Below, in pieces: positions 35,204-45,040 of a stretch of 64,000 nucleotides of DNA. The stretch comes from Methylovulum psychrotolerans (GTDB taxonomy: Bacteria > Pseudomonadota > Gammaproteobacteria > Methylococcales > Methylomonadaceae). The notes under the pieces are model-generated. The model was not told where the DNA came from and did not search any database. It was given only the letters and a program-made list of their open reading frames with translations. Position 1 is the first letter of the stretch. Every line of letters begins with the position of its first letter. The stretch spans positions 126,743 through 190,742 of the forward strand of contig NZ_PGFZ01000005.1 of NCBI RefSeq assembly GCF_002923755.1, in the 5' to 3' direction. Position numbers and translations under genes: made by a program.

Positions 35204-35456
35204 TGTCAACGGATACGCCGATTTAAAAGAGTTAGCGATTGATGTAGTAGGGCTGAAATTATTCACGCACATCCTGCCTATACAGCCTAGTGATTTATTG
35301 CGGCAGGTGCTGGCGAACAACCAGCAATTGCCGTTACAGTCGGAAAAGGCCAAATCGGAATTGCTGATTACGCCGATATTGAATGACATTTGGCAAAGAA
35401 ACCCCAAAGCGTTTACCTATTTTTCCGGTTATCAATTTAATATTGATGATATGTGA
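35204..35456 (+). pseudogene. N-terminal fragment of a conserved hypothetical protein, between rbfA and truB
   Basis: The frame reads LKELAIDVVGLKLFTHILPI, QPSDLLRQVLAN, LQSEKAKSELLITPIL, FTYFSGYQFNIDD and then stops. This resembles the beginning of a family of restriction-endonuclease-fold-like hypothetical proteins (SEKAKSE...LFSG...NVD) usually 180-220 residues long. The core with the expected nuclease-like residues is missing. There is also no proper start: the frame runs back into rbfA without an ATG or RBS. It therefore appears truncated at both ends. Family recall is from memory; the break at FNIDDM is seen directly. Confidence 0.5.
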
Positions 35457-35498
35457 CTATCAGTCAACTATCGGTATTTTTACAGCGTTTTTTAATCA

Positions 35499-36401
35499 AT
35501 GAGCAAACGTACCTCTGGCCTTAATATCCACGGCATCATTTTGTTGGACAAACGCTTAGGCGTGTCTTCCAACAAAGCCTTACAGGAAGTCCGCCGCTTG
35601 TTTAATGCCAATAAAGCCGGACATACCGGGGCGTTAGACCCCTTAGCCAGCGGTTTGCTGCCGCTGTGTTTTGGCGAGGCGACTAAGGTGTCGGCGCTGA
35701 TGTTGGACGATGATAAGCGTTATCAGGTGACGGTGCAGTTAGGGGTGATGACCGACACGGGCGATGCCGAAGGGGCGGTGATTGCCACCCTGCCTGTACC
35801 GCCATTGACCCAGGACGCTATTGCCGCCTGTTTGCGGCAGTTTACCGGTGCCATCGAGCAAGTGCCGCCGATGTATTCGGCCTTAAAGCATCAGGGCAAA
35901 AAACTCTATGAATTGGCTAGGGAAGGCATTACGGTTGAGCGCAAAGCCCGGCATATCCATATTTATGAACTGGTTTTGCTCAGCGCGACCGCCGACCAGC
36001 TCATGCTGGAAGTGGCCTGTTCCAAAGGCACTTACATCCGCTCGTTAGCGGAAGACATCGGCCATGCCTTAGGCACTTGCGGCACAGTGACGGCTTTGCG
36101 GCGCTTGGCGGCTGGGCAGTTTTCCTTGGCTGAGGCCAAAACCCTGGAAGAATTGGCGGCGATGGACATGCCGACCTTATTGGCTACCTTAATTGCTGTC
36201 GATAAGCCTTTAGCAGGCTTGCCGTCGGTGCAGTTGTCCGAGGCGCAAGCGATCAGTATCCGTTATGGGCAAACGATTGCTTATCCGGCCAGCATCGAAG
36301 GGAGTGTCCGCTTATATGAAGGCCCGTTGTTTTTGGGTTTGGGGGAAATGCTATTGGATGGTAAAATAGCCCCGAAAAAGTTGTTTAATATTAACGGGTA
36401 G
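35499..36401 (+). CDS. truB: tRNA pseudouridine(55) synthase TruB
   Basis: Makes pseudouridine 55 in the T loop of all elongator tRNAs. The 300 residues include LLDKRLGVSSNKALQEVRR, the catalytic-Asp motif GHTGALDPLASGLLPLCFGEATK (D in ALDP), then the GKKLYELAREG and GTYIRSLAEDIG motifs and a C-terminal PUA-like domain (about 240-300). All family motifs are present. It is separated from rbfA by the gene fragment, 295 bp in all, so transcription may still run through. Confidence 0.97.
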   Translation: MSKRTSGLNIHGIILLDKRLGVSSNKALQEVRRLFNANKAGHTGALDPLASGLLPLCFGEATKVSALMLDDDKRYQVTVQLGVMTDTGDAEGAVIATLPVPPLTQDAIAACLRQFTGAIEQVPPMYSALKHQGKKLYELAREGITVERKARHIHIYELVLLSATADQLMLEVACSKGTYIRSLAEDIGHALGTCGTVTALRRLAAGQFSLAEAKTLEELAAMDMPTLLATLIAVDKPLAGLPSVQLSEAQAISIRYGQTIAYPASIEGSVRLYEGPLFLGLGEMLLDGKIAPKKLFNING

Positions 36402-36493
36402 AGGGGCGAAAATCCACCGCTCTGCCTTTTAAGGGCATAAATTTTATGCCCTGCCAGCCTGCCCTACACCCTATCGCGGGGCAGGATTTTCTT

Positions 36494-36517
36494 AAGTCGC
36501 CTAAGGCGGCTTTATTT
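36494..36517 (+). terminator. Hairpin in the truB-rpsO gap
   Basis: AAGTCGCC-TAA-GGCGGCTT with one G-T pair is followed by TATTTTTT. A second stem, GGGCATAA/TTATGCCC, lies at 36433-36451. Together they may attenuate read-through into rpsO, which then needs its own promoter. Confidence 0.5.
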
Positions 36518-36550
36518 TTTATACTTTAATCTTATAGGGATTATCAAAAA

Positions 36551-36820
36551 ATGCCATTTACCGCAGAACAAAAGAAAGCCGTTGTTGAAGCTTACCGTTT
36601 ATCAGAAACCGACACAGGCTCCCCAGAAGTGCAAGTTGCCTTACTGACTGCCCATATCACCCATTTGACTCCGCATTTTGCGGCACACAAAAAAGACAAC
36701 CACTCCCGCCGTGGTTTGTTGCGTATGGTTAACCAACGCCGTAAGCTGTTAGATTATCTGAAAAACAAAGATATTGCCCGTTACCGTTCATTGATCGAAC
36801 GTCTGGGTCTGCGTAAATAA
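36551..36820 (+). CDS. rpsO: 30S ribosomal protein S15
   Basis: 89 residues, the standard length. The sequence carries the universal [35 protein letters not shown] and [12 protein letters not shown] motifs that bind 16S rRNA and form bridge B4. The ATG follows ATAGGGATTATCAAAAA. Upstream lies a 149-bp leader with two hairpins; in E. coli S15 represses its own mRNA through a leader pseudoknot, but I cannot show one here. pnp follows 81 bp downstream, the classic rpsO-pnp order. Confidence 0.98.
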   Translation: MPFTAEQKKAVVEAYRLSETDTGSPEVQVALLTAHITHLTPHFAAHKKDNHSRRGLLRMVNQRRKLLDYLKNKDIARYRSLIERLGLRK

Positions 36821-36846
36821 GCCAACCAAGAAACGCTACAACCTCA

Positions 36847-36873
36847 GTAGGGGTATTGTTGCAATACCCCTAC
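36847..36873 (+). promoter_or_regulatory. Perfect 12-bp stem-loop in the pnp leader (probable RNase processing site)
   Basis: GTAGGGGTATTG and its exact complement flank a 3-nt loop, 28 nt before the pnp start. It lacks a T tract. In E. coli, RNase III cuts a stem at this position and PNPase then represses its own mRNA; this stem is the likely counterpart, though shorter. Confidence 0.6.
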
Positions 36874-36901
36874 CCGAACCTCTACACAAAGGAATCTTAT
36901 A

Positions 36902-38980
36902 GTGAATCCTATCAGGAAAGTATTTCAATACGGCGCACGCACAGTAACATTGGAAACTGGCGAGATAGCACGTCAAGCTGACGGCGCTGTGATAATCGAC
37001 GTTGACGGCACCACCTTATTGGTGACTGTCGTTGCTAAAAAAGAAGCCACTGGCGGGGATTTCTTCCCGTTAACCGTCAATTATCAAGAAAAAGCCTATG
37101 CGGCCGGAAAAATCCCAGGGGGCTTTTTCAAACGCGAAGGGCGGCCCAGCGAGCAAGAAACGCTAACGTCCCGCTTGATAGACAGACCGATACGCCCGCT
37201 TTTCCCTGAAGGCTATACTAACGAAGTTCAAATTATCGCTACTGTGGTGTCTTTAAACCCAGAAGTAGACCCAGAAATTCCGGCCCTGTTAGGCGCGTCA
37301 GCGGCTTTGGCCGTATCCGGTTTGCCTTTTAACGGCCCTATCGGTGCGGCTTGTGTCGGTTATCAGGACGGCGGTTATTTGTTAAACCCATCACCTGCGG
37401 CACTAAAAACCTCACAACTGACCCTAGTCGTTGCTGGTACTGCCCATGCGGTGTTGATGGTCGAATCCGAAGCGGTCGGCTTGTCCGAAGAAGTCATGCT
37501 CGGTGCGGTGCTGTTTGGTCACGAACAAATGCAGACGGCGATTGATGCCATCAATGATTTCGCCAATGCGGCGGGCAAAGGTGCGGTATCTTGGGAAGCC
37601 CCTGAAGCCAATGTCGAATTAGTCAGCAAAGTGACAGCCGAAGTCGAAGCCAGCATCACCGAAGCTTATCAAATCGCCGAAAAACTGATCAGACAAGAGC
37701 AACTTAAGGCAATCAGAAATGCCGTAGTTGAAAAATTGACGGCTGACGGTGATTATACCGCCAATGCTATCCGTGCAATTATCGAGCATCTGGAAGCGAA
37801 AATCGTCCGTAACGCTATCCTTGATGACAGCAAACGTATTGATGGCCGCGCCTTAGATTCTATCCGCCCGATCAGTATCAGAACGGGCGTATTGCCAAGA
37901 ACCCACGGTTCGGCGTTGTTCACACGCGGCGAAACCCAAGCGTTAGTAGTCGCCACCTTAGGTACCCAGCGCGATGCCCAAATCATCGACGCTTTGGCGG
38001 GTGAATATAAAGAACCGTTCATGCTCCACTACAATTTCCCTCCTTACAGCGTTGGCGAAACCGGACAAGTCGGTTCACCTAAGCGCCGTGAAATTGGTCA
38101 TGGCCGTTTGGCGAAACGCGGCGTTGCCGCCGTATTGCCCAATATGGAAGAATTTCCTTACACTATCCGTGTGGTGTCTGAGATTACCGAATCGAACGGT
38201 TCCAGTTCAATGGCTTCCGTGTGCGGCAGTTCTTTGGCGCTGATGGATGCGGGTGTGCCTATCAGTACACCAGTGGCCGGTATTGCTATGGGTCTGATTA
38301 AGGAAGGCGACCGTTTTGCGGTCTTGTCGGACATCATGGGCGATGAAGACCATTTAGGCGATATGGATTTTAAAGTGGCAGGCTCCGAACAGGGTATCAC
38401 CGCTTTGCAAATGGACATCAAGATTGACGGCATCACTGCCGAAATCATGAAAACTGCCTTGGAACAAGCGAAAGTAGGCCGTTTGCATATTCTCAGCGAG
38501 ATGAACAAAGCCTTGTCATCAACCCGCGAAGAAATGTCCGACTTCGCACCGCGCATCATTACCTTCAAAATTGACCCTAGCAAAATCCGCGAAGTTATCG
38601 GTAAAGGTGGCGCGACGATTCGCGGCATTACCGAAGTCACGGGTGCCAGTGTTGATCTGAGCGATGATGGTGTAGTGAAGATTGCCTCGGTTGATAAAGC
38701 CGCTGGCGAAGAAGCCCGCCGCATGATTGCCGAAATCACCGAAGAAGTCGAAGTGGGCAAAGTCTACGAAGGCAAAGTTGTCCGTCTGATGGATTTTGGC
38801 GCATTTGTCACTATCTTGCCAGGTAAAGACGGTTTGGTGCATATCTCGCAAATTTCCGATGAACATGTCGATAAAGTCAGCGACAAGCTGAACGAAGGCG
38901 ATATGGTCCGCGTAAAAGTGCTGGAAATTGACCGCCAAGGCCGGGTCAGATTGAGCATGAAAGAAGCGGATAAAGAATAA
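36902..38980 (+). CDS. pnp: Polyribonucleotide nucleotidyltransferase (PNPase)
   Basis: Phosphorolytic 3'-5' exoribonuclease of the degradosome; also adds heteropolymeric tails. The 692 residues comprise two RNase PH domains (about 1-210 and 310-540, with [21 protein letters not shown] and the catalytic [17 protein letters not shown]), the KH domain (about 553-610, [12 protein letters not shown]) and the S1 domain (about 620-690, [28 protein letters not shown]). The GTG start has AAGGAA upstream. It is the last gene of the operon; a strong terminator follows. Confidence 0.98.
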   Translation: MNPIRKVFQYGARTVTLETGEIARQADGAVIIDVDGTTLLVTVVAKKEATGGDFFPLTVNYQEKAYAAGKIPGGFFKREGRPSEQETLTSRLIDRPIRPLFPEGYTNEVQIIATVVSLNPEVDPEIPALLGASAALAVSGLPFNGPIGAACVGYQDGGYLLNPSPAALKTSQLTLVVAGTAHAVLMVESEAVGLSEEVMLGAVLFGHEQMQTAIDAINDFANAAGKGAVSWEAPEANVELVSKVTAEVEASITEAYQIAEKLIRQEQLKAIRNAVVEKLTADGDYTANAIRAIIEHLEAKIVRNAILDDSKRIDGRALDSIRPISIRTGVLPRTHGSALFTRGETQALVVATLGTQRDAQIIDALAGEYKEPFMLHYNFPPYSVGETGQVGSPKRREIGHGRLAKRGVAAVLPNMEEFPYTIRVVSEITESNGSSSMASVCGSSLALMDAGVPISTPVAGIAMGLIKEGDRFAVLSDIMGDEDHLGDMDFKVAGSEQGITALQMDIKIDGITAEIMKTALEQAKVGRLHILSEMNKALSSTREEMSDFAPRIITFKIDPSKIREVIGKGGATIRGITEVTGASVDLSDDGVVKIASVDKAAGEEARRMIAEITEEVEVGKVYEGKVVRLMDFGAFVTILPGKDGLVHISQISDEHVDKVSDKLNEGDMVRVKVLEIDRQGRVRLSMKEADKE

Positions 38981-39003
38981 GTTTATCGGTTTTTTCAGGC
39001 AAT

Positions 39004-39029
39004 AAAAAAGGGTCGCAAGACCCTTTTTT
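39004..39029 (+). terminator. Strong terminator after pnp
   Basis: AAAAAGGGTC-GCAA-GACCCTTTTTT: a 10-bp perfect stem with tetraloop and T tract, 24 nt after the stop. Confidence 0.9.
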
Positions 39030-39115
39030 ATTGCCCGTTGAAACGTGCCGGAAAATAACCATAGCACGCTAAAGTTACCAGTGAGACTTTTCAGGTTTTA
39101 GTAACCGGATGGGTT

Positions 39116-39142
39116 CTTAAACAAATGGATGTTCAAGGATAA
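39116..39142 (-). repeat. Imperfect direct copy of the purA 3' end (27 bp, 24 identical)
   Basis: The sequence matches 40096-40122, which encodes the last residues of PurA. On the minus strand it reads ILEHPFV-stop against ILEHPFA-stop, with two synonymous and one replacement change. The two copies lie 980 bp apart in the same orientation and enclose brnTA. It may be an attachment-site scar or a relic of a second purA-like end; no further purA sequence is seen beyond it. Confidence 0.6.
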
Positions 39143-39247
39143 CGGTTGGAGCCGATGGGTACAATAACAGGGGGGTTATAGCTTCGCCGTCCGAAAATGA
39201 ATCGGCTATCGGTTTCATGGTGATTTTTCTTTATCGTACGCCAATAA

Positions 39248-39278
39248 GTATTGACAATGTCAATACCTTATTTAGAAT
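39248..39278 (+). promoter_or_regulatory. brnTA promoter with perfect operator palindrome
   Basis: GTATTGACA-A-TGTCAATAC (39248-39266) is a perfect palindrome with 9-bp arms. It contains the -35 box TTGACA (39251-39256); after a 16-nt spacer comes TAGAAT (39273-39278) as the -10 box. This is a typical layout for autorepression by the toxin-antitoxin complex. BrnA is a ribbon-helix-helix DNA-binding protein in known systems. Confidence 0.7.
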
Positions 39279-39311
39279 GGTTAGCATGAATATTCACTTT
39301 GAAAAAACGGT

Positions 39312-39647
39312 GTGGCTTTTGTCTGGAATGATCGCAAAGCGGTGGCCAACATTCACAAGCATGACGGCATAACATTTGAACAAGCTACTGAAGCCTTCTT
39401 CGACCCCTTTTTTAAACTGGTCGATGCCGGGCGGCAAGATGAAGCGCGTGACGCGGTGATTGGCTATGACGAATCAGGACGTTTATTGTTTGTTGTGCAT
39501 ATCGAAGTCGAAGCTGAGTTTATCCGCCTTATTTCGGCCCGCAAAGCCACCCTTACGGAGCGCAATGACTATGATTTCAGAACCTATCAAACAACGCTTA
39601 AACAAAGACCGACCAATGATTTCCATTACGTTGCGGATACCCGCTGA
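39312..39647 (+). CDS. brnT: BrnT-family toxin (RelE-fold ribonuclease)
   Basis: BrnT toxins are RelE-like mRNA-cleaving enzymes held in check by BrnA. The 111-residue product has the family pattern: FVWNDRKAVANIHKHDGITFEQATEAFFDPF, then RDAVIGYDESGRLLFVVHIE, then FIRLISARKATLTERNDYDF. The Arg-rich ISARKAT segment includes the expected catalytic positions. It is about 15 residues longer at the C-terminus than typical members (YQTTLKQRPTNDFHYVADTR), and this tail is encoded in the overlap with brnA. The GTG at 39312 lacks a clear RBS and lies only about 25 nt past the predicted transcript start, so expression may be low. Confidence 0.85.
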   Translation: MAFVWNDRKAVANIHKHDGITFEQATEAFFDPFFKLVDAGRQDEARDAVIGYDESGRLLFVVHIEVEAEFIRLISARKATLTERNDYDFRTYQTTLKQRPTNDFHYVADTR

Positions 39648-39852
39648 TGTGGTCGAGTCGATGAAAGCCATTGCGCCGCAAAGGGGCTTTTCTGGCTACC
39701 AAGCGTTATTAAAAGCGTATTTAAGTGACGGTTTGCGGCGTGATGAGGCGCAATTCCTGTTAAGCAAAGAAGCCAGGTTGATTGCCGCACTGAAAAAACG
39801 GGGGGTATCTGAGAGCCTGATTGCAGAGGCTGAGCGGGATATTGCCGCTTAA
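39565..39852 (+). CDS. brnA: BrnA-like antitoxin
   Basis: The partner of BrnT; neutralises the toxin and binds the operator. The 95-residue product contains DRPMISITLRIPADVVESMKAIAPQRGFSGYQALLKAYLSDGL, a ribbon-helix-helix motif with the strand MISITLRIP. A helical C-terminus follows (LSKEARLIAALKKRGVSESLIAEAERDIA). GGAG lies 4 nt before the ATG at 39565 and 10 nt before a second in-frame ATG at 39571; either may be used. The gene overlaps brnT by 83 bp, more than usual for this module, which is usually an overlap of a few to about 50 bp. Confidence 0.8.
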   Translation: MTMISEPIKQRLNKDRPMISITLRIPADVVESMKAIAPQRGFSGYQALLKAYLSDGLRRDEAQFLLSKEARLIAALKKRGVSESLIAEAERDIAA

Positions 39853-40044
39853 CCCGTGTTGGCAAGATAGGCTATTATGACTGATGTGCCACCGTTTATA
39901 GCGGCATTCCCATTTTAGGCATTAAGGGCGGTTGGCAGGCTCAAAACTGACCGACAACTAACAACCAAGTCCATCGTTATTGAAGCAAAAAATGGCTATA
40001 AGCACGCGTGACGGGCTAAACGTTGGCTGTGCATAGGCGGCCAT

Positions 40045-40071
40045 AGTGCAATGGCTAAAGACCATTGCACT
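40045..40071. terminator. Hairpin downstream of purA
   Basis: AGTGCAATGG and its perfect complement flank a 7-nt loop, 26 nt past the purA stop on the minus strand. There is no T tract, so it may protect the mRNA 3' end rather than terminate. Confidence 0.45.
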
Positions 40072-40096
40072 CCGTTTATGGCTTACCGTTTAACCC

Positions 40097-41437
<1,341 letters not shown>

Positions 41438-42640
41438 TTAGGCCGTTGCCGAATTTAAAGGTTTAACAACCCAGTGTTGTTGTTCTTGCACTAAAACGGC
41501 GGTGCAGCCATATTCGGCCGCCCCACCGGTTTGCCCCGGCAGTTGCTGGATAACTGCCCGTTGTTGGGCGCGTAAGTCTCTGATGGCGGTCGCCAAGTCG
41601 GCATCATCATGATAAGGCGCGAAAATCAGTTCGCGGGGCGGGCAGGAAAAGCTTTGTTTGCTGAGTGCCGATAGCAGTTTCAAGTCGGCGCTGAAACCGG
41701 TGGCCGGACGCGCCCTGCCAAAGACTTTGCCGATATTGTCGTAACGTCCGCCCCGGGCAATTTCTCGGCCTACCTTAGGGACAAAGGCGGCGAAGACCAT
41801 ACCTGTGTGGTAATGGTAGCCGCGCAGTTCCGCCAAGTCGAAGCTGATCGCCAAGTGCGGGAAACGGTTGGCTAGTTGTCCGGCGATGGCGGTCAAGTCT
41901 GCTAGGGCTTGGTTGACGGCATCGCCCGCTTGAGCCAATAAGGTTTGTGCTTTTACCAATACGGTGTGGTCGCCGTTGAGTTCCGGCAAGGCCAAAAAGA
42001 GTTGTTTCAAGTCGCCGTTGATGGCATAACCGTCCATCAGTTCCGCCAGTTCCGGTTTGGCTTTGCGTTGTAAAATGGCGAACAGTTCGCTTTCTTGGGC
42101 GACGGACAAATCGGCTTGCTCGGCTAAGGCGCGGTAAATGCCGACATGCCCCAAATCCAGATGCACATTTTGCAGGCCAGTGACGGCGAGCATTTCCAGC
42201 ATCAGGCAAATGACTTCAAAATCGCTTTCTTTACCCGCATGGCCATACAGTTCCGCGCCGATTTGCATAGGGCTGCGGGTCTTTTCCAGCGGGTCGCCAC
42301 GCGTATGCAGCACCGTCCCGGCATAACACAGGCGGGTAGGGCAGGTGTGCTTAAGGTTATGCGCATCTATCCGGGCGACTTGCGGAGTCATGTCGGCACG
42401 GATGCCGAGCATTTTACCGCTGATTTGATCGGTCAGCTTAAATGTTTGCAGGTCCAAATCATGGCCTGAACCGATCAGCAGCGAATCGAGGAAATCGATA
42501 AAAGGTGGTATGACGAGGTCATAACCCCAGCAGGCAAAGCGCTCGAGAAGCTTGTTGCGCAGTGCTTCCAGATGTTTGGCCTCAGTCGGCAAAGTTTCTT
42601 CAATGCCTTCGGGCAAAAGCCACGAGTTTTGTTGTTGCAT
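41438..42640 (-). CDS. hisZ: ATP phosphoribosyltransferase regulatory subunit HisZ
   Basis: A HisRS-like paralogue that pairs with short-form HisG to give a histidine-feedback-sensitive enzyme, the first step of histidine synthesis. The 400 residues carry WLLPEGIEETLPTEA, KLTDQISGKMLGIRADMTPQVARI (class II motif 2-like), RTRSPMQIGAELYG-type segments and GRARPATGFSADLKLL. The anticodon-binding domain of HisRS is not obvious, as expected. Its presence implies a short HisG elsewhere. It lies between hflC and purA; a terminator-like stem separates it from hflC. Confidence 0.93.
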   Translation of the reverse strand: MQQQNSWLLPEGIEETLPTEAKHLEALRNKLLERFACWGYDLVIPPFIDFLDSLLIGSGHDLDLQTFKLTDQISGKMLGIRADMTPQVARIDAHNLKHTCPTRLCYAGTVLHTRGDPLEKTRSPMQIGAELYGHAGKESDFEVICLMLEMLAVTGLQNVHLDLGHVGIYRALAEQADLSVAQESELFAILQRKAKPELAELMDGYAINGDLKQLFLALPELNGDHTVLVKAQTLLAQAGDAVNQALADLTAIAGQLANRFPHLAISFDLAELRGYHYHTGMVFAAFVPKVGREIARGGRYDNIGKVFGRARPATGFSADLKLLSALSKQSFSCPPRELIFAPYHDDADLATAIRDLRAQQRAVIQQLPGQTGGAAEYGCTAVLVQEQQHWVVKPLNSATA

Positions 42641-42663
42641 GTGTTTTTAAGTCCCACTCAAAC

Positions 42664-42691
42664 AAAACGCCCCGCACAGGCGGAGCGTTTT
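42664..42691 (-). terminator. Terminator between hflC and hisZ
   Basis: AAAACGC and CCGC pair with GCGG and GCGTTTT around a short loop with one mismatch, with A/T flanks on both sides. It should end hflKC transcripts, leaving hisZ-purA with separate expression or partial read-through. Confidence 0.6.
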
Positions 42692-42726
42692 GGTGTTTTG
42701 AAAATCTGTAGAGGCGATAGCTTACT

Positions 42727-43587
42727 TCATTTTGTCTGTTTCTTAAAATATTGGAAGAAATCAGAGTCAGGATCCAGCACAATCATGCCGGAATTGGTAA
42801 AGGTTTTCTTATACGCATTCAGGCTGCGGTAGAAGGTAAAAAACTCAGGATCTTGGCCGTAGGCTTGGGCATAAATTTCTGAGGCTTTCGCGTCGCCTTC
42901 ACCGCGTAATTTTTCGGCATCACGGTAGGCGTTCGCTAAGGTGACGACGCGCTGGCGGTCGGCATCGGCGCGTATCCGCTCCGCCGCTTCCGCGCCTTGG
43001 GAGCGGAATTCCCGCGCGACCCGCTCACGTTCGGCTTCCATACGGCTGAACACCGAGGCGCTGACTTCGTCAGGCAAATCGATGCGCATGACTTGCACGT
43101 CAATAATTTCCATACCTAAACTAGCCGCTATGGACTTGGAATTATTGATCAAAATTTCCCGGATAGCACTGCGGTCGGTGGATACCAATTGCTTGATGTT
43201 GCGTTTGCTGAATTCGCCGCGAAAAGCGTCTTTAATGATTTGGTCCAAGCGCAAATTGGCTTGGTCAATATCACCCGCCACGACGGTATAAAATTTAGTG
43301 ACATCACCAATCCGCCATTTGACGAACGAGTCGACAATGACGTTTTTCTTTTCGGCGGTCAAAAAGCGTTCCGGCCTGGAATCCATGGTTTGGATACGCG
43401 CATCAAACAATTTGACGGTGTTGATCAGCGGTATCCTAAAATGCAGGCCAGGTGCGTAATCGCTTTTAATGATTTCACCAAAGCGGAATTTAATGGCTTT
43501 TTCTGTTTCCTTGACGGTAAACAGGCTCATCATGCCGGCGATCAGCAGGATACCTGCAACGCCGGCGGCTATTTTATTTTGTATCAT
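42727..43587 (-). CDS. hflC: HflC, SPFH-domain modulator of FtsH
   Basis: Inner-membrane stomatin/prohibitin-like protein that, with HflK, forms a large cage around FtsH and modulates membrane-protein degradation. The 286 residues have an N-terminal signal-anchor helix (about 5-22), an SPFH domain (about 25-190, KAIKFRFGEI, FLTAEKKNVIVDSFVKWRI) and a coiled coil ending REFRSQGAEAAERIRADADRQ. The FFTFYRSLNAYKKTF motif is family-typical. It overlaps the hflK stop by 4 nt, so the two are translationally coupled. Confidence 0.96.
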   Translation of the reverse strand: MIQNKIAAGVAGILLIAGMMSLFTVKETEKAIKFRFGEIIKSDYAPGLHFRIPLINTVKLFDARIQTMDSRPERFLTAEKKNVIVDSFVKWRIGDVTKFYTVVAGDIDQANLRLDQIIKDAFRGEFSKRNIKQLVSTDRSAIREILINNSKSIAASLGMEIIDVQVMRIDLPDEVSASVFSRMEAERERVAREFRSQGAEAAERIRADADRQRVVTLANAYRDAEKLRGEGDAKASEIYAQAYGQDPEFFTFYRSLNAYKKTFTNSGMIVLDPDSDFFQYFKKQTK

Positions 43588-44813
43588 TGACGGCCCCTTA
43601 CATCACGACCACGACTGGTAGCCCGGTCAACACTATGCTCGTCGACGGCTGCGGACGCAGGGGCGGCGGCTGGCGTTGCGGCGGGTTCATTGCTGTTTTG
43701 CACCGGATTGCTGTTGGCAGGCAGGCTGGCGGGTTTATGCGGCAGCATTTTATCTAACGGCAAATACATCATATTGTTGCCGCCTTTCACATCAACCATT
43801 ACGGTATTGGTTTCCGAGAACACCGCTTCCATTGCGTCAATATAGAGACGTTTGCGGGTTACGTCGGGGGCTTTGCTGTATTCGGCATATAATTTGGCAA
43901 AACGGCTGCTCTCACCTTCGGCTTGGGCGATGACTTGTTCTTTGTAGCCTTCCGCTTCTTGCATCTTTCTGGCCGCCGCCCCACGCGCTTTAGGCACAAC
44001 ATCGTTAGAGTAGGCTTCGGCTTCGTTGATCAGGCGCTGTTCGTCTTCACGCGCCTTAATGGCATCGGCGAAGGCGTTTTGCACCTGTTCGGGAGGTTGC
44101 GCATCTTGCAGGTTGACGCTGGTGATTTGGATGCCGGAATGGTAGCTGTCCATCACGTCTTGGATTTCTTTTTTGATCTGGGTGACAATTTCGCTACGGC
44201 CTTCGGTTAAGACAAAATCCATGGTGCTGCTGCCGATCACGCCGCGCTGGGCGCTTTCGGTAACTTGTTTCAGCGTGGCGGCCGGGTTGACGATATTAAA
44301 AATAAAGTCTTTGGCATCTTTTACTTGGTATTGCACCGCAAGGCGCACGTCGACATAGTTTTCATCTTTGGTCAGCATCAGCGCTTCTTTCAATACCGAA
44401 CCGCTTTGTTCGCTGCCCGCGCTACGGTACCCGACTTCGATAAAACGTTGTTGCTTAACGTTGACGATATTGACTTGTTCGATAGGGGCGGGCAGATGCC
44501 AATGCAGGCCGGATTGGGTAATGGTGGTGTATTTGCCAAAACGGGTCTCGACGCCGTGGTTACCTTCATCGACGACATAAAAGCCGGTTATACCCCATAA
44601 AAAAACCGCCACACCGGCGGCAATGGCGGTCAGGCCTTTCATTGGGGGGCTGGAATCGTTGCTTGAATTGCCGCCGCCCTCGCCACCGCCAAACAGTTTG
44701 CCTAATTTTTCTTGTAAAGACCGCAGGGCTTCATCAAGATCGGGAGGCCCATTCTTGTCTCCCCGCCCGCTCCAGGGGTCTTTTTTATCGCCGCCAGGCT
44801 CATTCCACGACAT
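43584..44813 (-). CDS. hflK: HflK, SPFH-domain modulator of FtsH
   Basis: Partner of HflC. The 409 residues begin with a Gly/Asp/Pro-rich cytoplasmic N-terminus (MSWNEPGGDKKDPWSG and DLDEALRSLQEKLGKLFGGG), followed by one transmembrane helix (about 62-82). The SPFH domain has VDEGNHGVETRFGKYTTI and GLHWHLPAPIE, and a long coiled coil has RGAAARKMQEAEGYKEQVIAQAEGE. The C-terminal tail rich in Pro, Ala and Ser is variable in the family. It stands 227 bp from hflX on the same strand. Confidence 0.96.
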   Translation of the reverse strand: MSWNEPGGDKKDPWSGRGDKNGPPDLDEALRSLQEKLGKLFGGGEGGGNSSNDSSPPMKGLTAIAAGVAVFLWGITGFYVVDEGNHGVETRFGKYTTITQSGLHWHLPAPIEQVNIVNVKQQRFIEVGYRSAGSEQSGSVLKEALMLTKDENYVDVRLAVQYQVKDAKDFIFNIVNPAATLKQVTESAQRGVIGSSTMDFVLTEGRSEIVTQIKKEIQDVMDSYHSGIQITSVNLQDAQPPEQVQNAFADAIKAREDEQRLINEAEAYSNDVVPKARGAAARKMQEAEGYKEQVIAQAEGESSRFAKLYAEYSKAPDVTRKRLYIDAMEAVFSETNTVMVDVKGGNNMMYLPLDKMLPHKPASLPANSNPVQNSNEPAATPAAAPASAAVDEHSVDRATSRGRDVRGRQ

Positions 44814-45040
44814 ATTTTATGCTCCGTATGGATTATTTTACTGTTATTTGATCCCGTAGGATGTGTTGTCGGCCTTCAGCATGAAAGCGTTTGCCTTTAC
44901 AGGCAGCAATACTTATCGGCTATTTTAGCGTAAATGCCTTAAAAACACGAAAACACCCGGAGATAGGTAAGACATCTCCAAGTGCTTTGAGGTTTAGCCT
45001 GTCGTAGCCTGTCTGTGCCAAAGCCCGCTAAGGCCATTCG

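Noticed and set aside
38158-39067. Two long minus-strand frames over the pnp 3' end
   Set aside because: Shadow frames of pnp; conservation and codon pattern belong to the plus strand.
41775-42209. 144-codon minus-strand frame rich in Arg/Gly
   Set aside because: Lies in another frame of hisZ; a high-GC shadow.
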